Shown here piece by piece: positions 5,461-8,569 of a DNA stretch of 8,569 nt. The stretch is from an uncultured Acetobacteraceae bacterium (GTDB lineage Bacteria; Pseudomonadota; Alphaproteobacteria; Acetobacterales; Acetobacteraceae). A program made the position numbers and the translations under genes. Each line of letters starts with the position of its first letter. Positions within the stretch are counted from its first letter, which is position 1. Location: NCBI GenBank assembly GCA_903839965.1, contig CAIMEK010000891.1, positions 1 through 8,569 of the forward strand, given 5' to 3'. Below the pieces are notes generated by a model that saw only the letters and a list, made by a program, of their open reading frames with translations, was not told the origin of the DNA and did not search any database.

Positions 5461-7320
5461 TCAGGCGACCATCGCGTCGTCCGACGTTGCGCCGATGATT
5501 TGCGCGCGTTCGGCAAGGAAGATACGCACATAGACCGGCACCTGCCGCCACGCCTTGGCCCGCGGATAGGGCAGCTCCTCCACCGTCTTGCCCTCGGGAT
5601 AAAGTGCTTCGAACTCCGCCCAATTGTCGAAGTTGAGACGATCGACGTTGTCGACGAAGGTCTCTGCCGGCGTGCCCTCGGCGAGGATCAGCGAGTGATC
5701 GTCGAGCTCGACGTGATAGTAGACGAACAAGTCCGGAACTGTCGGCTCCCGGACGATCGAGGTGCCATTGACCAGCGAGCCGGCCTGCACCAGGACGCCC
5801 TGCACGAGCAGCGCGTGGTCGGGCGAGATCCGCAGGTCGCGGCTTGGCACGTTCGCGTCGAGCGCGCCCGCTTTGATGCGGATCGGCCAGCTGCGGAGCG
5901 GATCGGCGAAGCGCGCCGAGACCGTCTGCCGGCCGAGCCAGTTCATCGGCTTGGCAACGCCGTCGATGGTCATCACCAGGTCGCCGGGCTTCAGCGTCTC
6001 GACCGCAACCTCGCCCTCCGGCGTGCGGACCATGGTGCCCGCCATGAAGCAGATGGCGTCGGAGAGGAAAACGTCGTAGCCGCCGAGGGCACCGATATCG
6101 GCAGTGAAGTCCACGTAGGTCGAGGGATCCAGGGCAGTTCCGAGGGTGACGGTGCCGAGGTCGGTGGCGCCGTTGTAGATGTCGAAGTGCGTGCTGTCCG
6201 TGATCGTGATGCTGGTGATCGCCGCGGTCTGGACGTTGACGTAGTTGGTACTGGCGGGGTTGAACGATCCGCTGGTGCCGACATGAAGGTTGGATACCGT
6301 GCCGGCGAAATTGAGCCCGCCGGGGGAGACGGTGACGGCGTTCAATTCGAGCGCGCCGAGCGTGCCGCCGAACGTGAAGGTATTATTGGTGCCGACGACC
6401 CCACTGACCTTCAGGATGGAAGCCGGGTCGCTTGCGATATTGAAACTCACGCCGCTATTGGAGTCGATATCACGGGTGAGGTCGAGCACGCCGCCGGACG
6501 CGGTGATCGTGCTTGGGTTGCTCAACACCATACTAACGGTACCAGAGCCGGTAACGCCGGTACCCGCTGTGATGCCGCCCGCGCCGCTCAGCGTGCCGCC
6601 ACTCAGCGTGATGCCCGACGTGTCCGCCAGCACCGCGCCACTATCGACCGTCAACGTGCCGCCGCCACTGACCGTCTGCGTGCCGAGGATCGTCGCGCTC
6701 TGCGCGATCTCCAGCGTCTTGTTGGCGGTGTCCACCGAGAGCGCGTTGATCGACGCGCCGCTATAGTTAATCTTCAGCACCGAACCGGACACGTCATTGA
6801 TCGCCAGGACGGTGCTATCGTCCATGGCGCCGGTGAGGTTGAGCGGGCCGCCCGAGGCCGTTACCGTGTTTGAGACGACCGAGATGCCGACAGTGCCGTT
6901 ACCGCTGATGTAGGTGTCCAGCGAAACGTTGCCCGAGCCGATGAGCGAACCGCCGGTAAGCGTCACGCCGTTCGAATCGGTCAGCAGGGAACCCGTACCA
7001 GCCAGGTTCACGTGGCCTGAACCGATCGCAATTGCGTCAGTGACCGTCAGCCTGGCGCTGCCGTTGAGCAGCAGCGTGCCGCCGTTCAGCGCCACCGTCT
7101 TCGCGGTGTTGCCCGACGTATCGAGACGCACGGTGTCGCCGGAGCCCGACGCGGTGAGAACGAGCGCAGTGCCGGTGACCGCGCTGGCCATGATCAGCGT
7201 GCCGCCGTCCGCCGTAACGTGCCCGGCATTGCTCCCAGCGTCCACCGCGCCAGTGAACGTGCCGAACCCGCTGATCGTGCCGGTTCCCAGCGTCGTCGAG
7301 TTCGTTACCGCCAGCGCGGC
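5461..7320 (-). CDS. Hint-domain (hedgehog/intein-like) repeat protein, 5'-truncated
   Basis: About 619 codons remain of what looks like a secreted or surface protein. The first two thirds (nt about 7320-6060) are low-complexity, rich in G, T, S, A, V and N, with recurring GGTL/SGG turns, as in beta-solenoid adhesins. They include two diverged repeats of about 119 residues. The C-terminal third is a Hint_2-type domain: Cys at 6051-6049 in AICFMAGTMVRTPEGE, then GDLVMTIDG, and His (nt 5817-5815) in ISPDHALL. In this family Cys and His drive self-cleavage by N-S acyl shift; no intein-type C-terminal Asn-Cys is seen. A 60-residue tail follows. There is no start codon or signal peptide on this side of the break. 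The frame stays open to an ATG at 8088, but that stretch is the antisense of the transposase gene. The exact boundary is uncertain by about 10 bases. Probably non-functional unless the junction is an assembly error. Confidence 0.8.
   Translation of the reverse strand, partial: AALAVTNSTTLGTGTISGFGTFTGAVDAGSNAGHVTADGGTLIMASAVTGTALVLTASGSGDTVRLDTSGNTAKTVALNGGTLLLNGSARLTVTDAIAIGSGHVNLAGTGSLLTDSNGVTLTGGSLIGSGNVSLDTYISGNGTVGISVVSNTVTASGGPLNLTGAMDDSTVLAINDVSGSVLKINYSGASINALSVDTANKTLEIAQSATILGTQTVSGGGTLTVDSGAVLADTSGITLSGGTLSGAGGITAGTGVTGSGTVSMVLSNPSTITASGGVLDLTRDIDSNSGVSFNIASDPASILKVSGVVGTNNTFTFGGTLGALELNAVTVSPGGLNFAGTVSNLHVGTSGSFNPASTNYVNVQTAAITSITITDSTHFDIYNGATDLGTVTLGTALDPSTYVDFTADIGALGGYDVFLSDAICFMAGTMVRTPEGEVAVETLKPGDLVMTIDGVAKPMNWLGRQTVSARFADPLRSWPIRIKAGALDANVPSRDLRISPDHALLVQGVLVQAGSLVNGTSIVREPTVPDLFVYYHVELDDHSLILAEGTPAETFVDNVDRLNFDNWAEFEALYPEGKTVEELPYPRAKAWRQVPVYVRIFLAERAQIIGATSDDAMVA
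6358..7077 (-). repeat. Two diverged tandem repeats of about 119 residues in the Hint-domain protein
   Basis: Repeat 1 covers nt 7077-6718 and repeat 2 nt 6717-6358. Matching blocks are DSNGVTLTGGSLIGSGNVS against DTSGITLSGGTLSGAGGIT, and NTVTASGGPLNLT against STITASGGVLDLT, offset by 118-119 residues. A third, partial unit may begin at 6357. At DNA level the 11-mer AGCGTGCCGCC (coding GGTL on the minus strand) occurs exactly at 6359, 6590, 7073 and 7196, with one near copy at 6653. The repeats look like internal duplication within a beta-solenoid. Confidence 0.65.
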
Positions 7321-7329
7321 CGACGCGCG
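7318..7329. other. Junction between the Hint-domain gene and the IS66 fragment
   Basis: Minus-strand codons up to about 7320 still give repeat-protein sequence (ALAVTNSTTLGTGTISG). From about 7327 the plus strand gives TnpC sequence (ALYGQTSERSRRLL). No IS66 terminal inverted repeat, orfA or orfB lies between, so this is not a clean insertion boundary. The exact base is not resolvable by eye. Confidence 0.7.
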
Positions 7330-8569
7330 CTCTACGGTCAGACGTCGGAGCGCAGCCGGCGACTGCTCGACCAGATGGAGTTGCAACTGGAAGAGCTGGA
7401 AAGTTCGGCAACCGAGGATGAGTTGCGCGCCGAGCAGGACGCGGCGAAGACCACGCAGGTCGGCCCGTTCACCCGCAAGCGTCCGGCGCGCAAGCCATTC
7501 CCGGAGCATCTGCCACGCGAGCGGGTGATCGTGCCGGGACCGACGGCGTGCTCGTGCTGTGGCAGTGCGCGTCTGCGCAAGCTCGGCGAGGATGTCACCG
7601 AGACGCTGGAGACCATTCCCCGGCGGTGGAAGGTGATCCAGCACGTGCGGGAGAAGTTCACCTGCCGCGACTGCGAGACCATCAGCCAACCGCCCGCGCC
7701 GTTCCATGTCACCCCACGCGGCTGGGCCGGACCCAGCCTGCTGGCGATGATCGTCTTCGAGAAGTTCGGGCAGCACCAGCCACTCAATCGTCAGGCCGAG
7801 CGCTACGCCAGGGAAGGCGTACCCATCAGCCTGTCGACCCTGGCCGACCAGGTTGGCGCGTGCTGCGTGGTGCTCGACCCGATCTTCCGACGTATTGAGG
7901 CGCATGCCTTCGCGGCCGGGCGGCTGCATGGTGATGACACCACGGTGCCGGTGCTGGCCCGCGGCAAGACCGCTACCGGCCGTGCCTGGGTCTATGTGCG
8001 CGACGATCGCCCATTCGGCGACGTCTCGCCACCAGCGGCAGTCTTCTACTATTCGCGTGACCGCGGCGGCGGTCATCCGCAAGGCCACCTGGCTGACTAC
8101 ACTGGAATCCTCCAGGCGGACGCGTACGGCGGATATGGCAAATTGTATGAAGCGGACCGCAAGCCTGGTCCGATCATCGAGGCAGCGTGTTGGTCACACG
8201 CGCGGCGCAAATTCTTCGTCCTCGCCGATCTCGCCGAGAACGCCCGCCGCAAGGCAAAGGGCAAGAGCCCAGCGTTCGTCTCTCCGCTGGCGCTGGCCGC
8301 GGTGCGTCGTATCGATGCGCTGTTCGACATCGAGCGCGCCCTCAATGGCAAGCCGGCGTCGGAGCGCCTCGCCGCTCGCCGGAAACACAGCGTCCCGCTC
8401 GTTGCCGACCTGCAGAGCTGGATGCACGAGGAGCGCGCCGGCATGTCGCGGCACAACGATGTCGCCAAGGCGATGGACGACATGCTCAGTCGCTGGCCTG
8501 CCTTCACGCGGTTTTTCGAAGATGGCCGGATCTGTCTGAGTAACAACGCAGCCGAGCGGGCGCTGCGCG
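7321..8569 (+). mobile_element. IS66-family insertion sequence fragment
   Basis: Only the tnpC part of an IS66 element is present. The left terminal inverted repeat and the small orfA/orfB (tnpA/tnpB) genes that normally precede tnpC are absent, because the Hint-domain gene begins directly at the truncated end. The right end lies outside the window. Mobility in cis is therefore unlikely from this copy, unless the left end is an assembly artefact. Confidence 0.8.
7327..8569 (+). CDS. tnpC: IS66 family transposase TnpC, 5'-truncated and running off the window
   Basis: An open frame of 414 codons encodes the IS66 DDE transposase, which cuts and joins element ends. Seen in order: LYGQTSERSRRLLDQMELQLEELE (a coiled-coil-like segment), a zinc-finger region with CSCC (nt 7549-7560) and CRDC (7663-7674), then the catalytic domain with first Asp in HGDDTTVPVL (7933-7935), second Asp in QADAYGGY (8119-8121), and Glu in NNAAERALR (8554-8556). 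All three catalytic residues are present. Full IS66 TnpC is about 500-550 residues, so roughly the first 50-80 residues are missing and the C-terminal tail lies beyond the window. There is no native start; the first in-frame ATG is 7375, inside the coiled coil. The frame continues open upstream, but that part is antisense to the Hint-domain gene. Confidence 0.9.

Noticed and set aside
5248..6873. Plus-strand open frame of 541 codons
   Set aside because: It is antisense to the Hint-domain gene, whose frame has clear Hint motifs and repeats. It also starts in non-coding sequence through the hairpins.
6358..7210. CRISPR-like or DNA-level direct repeats
   Set aside because: The recurring 11-mers have irregular spacing (63 to about 410 bases) and sit in frame coding GGTL turns, so they belong to protein repeats, not an array.
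7321..7340. IS66 terminal inverted repeat at the left edge
   Set aside because: The sequence at the boundary is internal TnpC coding sequence, not an element end, and no 5' small orfs precede it.

Overview
The window is high-GC DNA with strong G/C third-position bias, five recognisable protein genes plus one transposase fragment. Metabolic genes of this type, a Hint_2 (hedgehog/intein-like) repeat protein and this IS66 TnpC subtype together suggest an alphaproteobacterium, most likely Rhodospirillales/Acetobacteraceae. That placement is from memory of families, not from a search.

Region 1 (1-5064) looks like intact central/accessory metabolism. A glyoxylate carboligase gene (gcl, 47-1792, minus) is transcribed away from a two-gene unit on the plus strand: an aldo/keto reductase (2156-3226) and a D-2-hydroxyacid dehydrogenase (3226-4191), whose stop and start overlap as TGATG. 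The 363-bp divergent gap between gcl and the reductase is locally AT-rich, holds several dyad sequences and a G-run cluster, and probably carries both promoters. A FabG-like short-chain dehydrogenase (4312-5064, minus) converges on the dehydrogenase gene. Gcl joins two glyoxylates into tartronate semialdehyde plus CO2. The three neighbouring NAD(P)-dependent oxidoreductases could reduce the resulting aldehyde or alpha-keto/hydroxy acids, but no GarR/GlxR-type tartronate semialdehyde reductase is in the window, so this link is inference.

Region 2 (5065-5460) has no convincing gene. It holds a 12-bp dyad upstream of the short-chain dehydrogenase and two strong GC hairpins downstream of the next gene.

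Region 3 (5461-8569) is rearranged. A minus-strand gene for a beta-solenoid-like repeat protein with a C-terminal Hint domain runs from 5461 to about 7320, where its 5' part is lost. At that point it meets, head to head, an IS66-family TnpC transposase on the plus strand. TnpC itself lacks its N-terminus (and the upstream IS66 orfs and terminal repeat) and runs off the window end just after its catalytic Glu. The minus reading frame happens to stay open through the antisense of tnpC up to 8088, giving a deceptive 875-codon hybrid ORF. The junction is either a true deletion/recombination scar or an assembly join in a multicopy IS.
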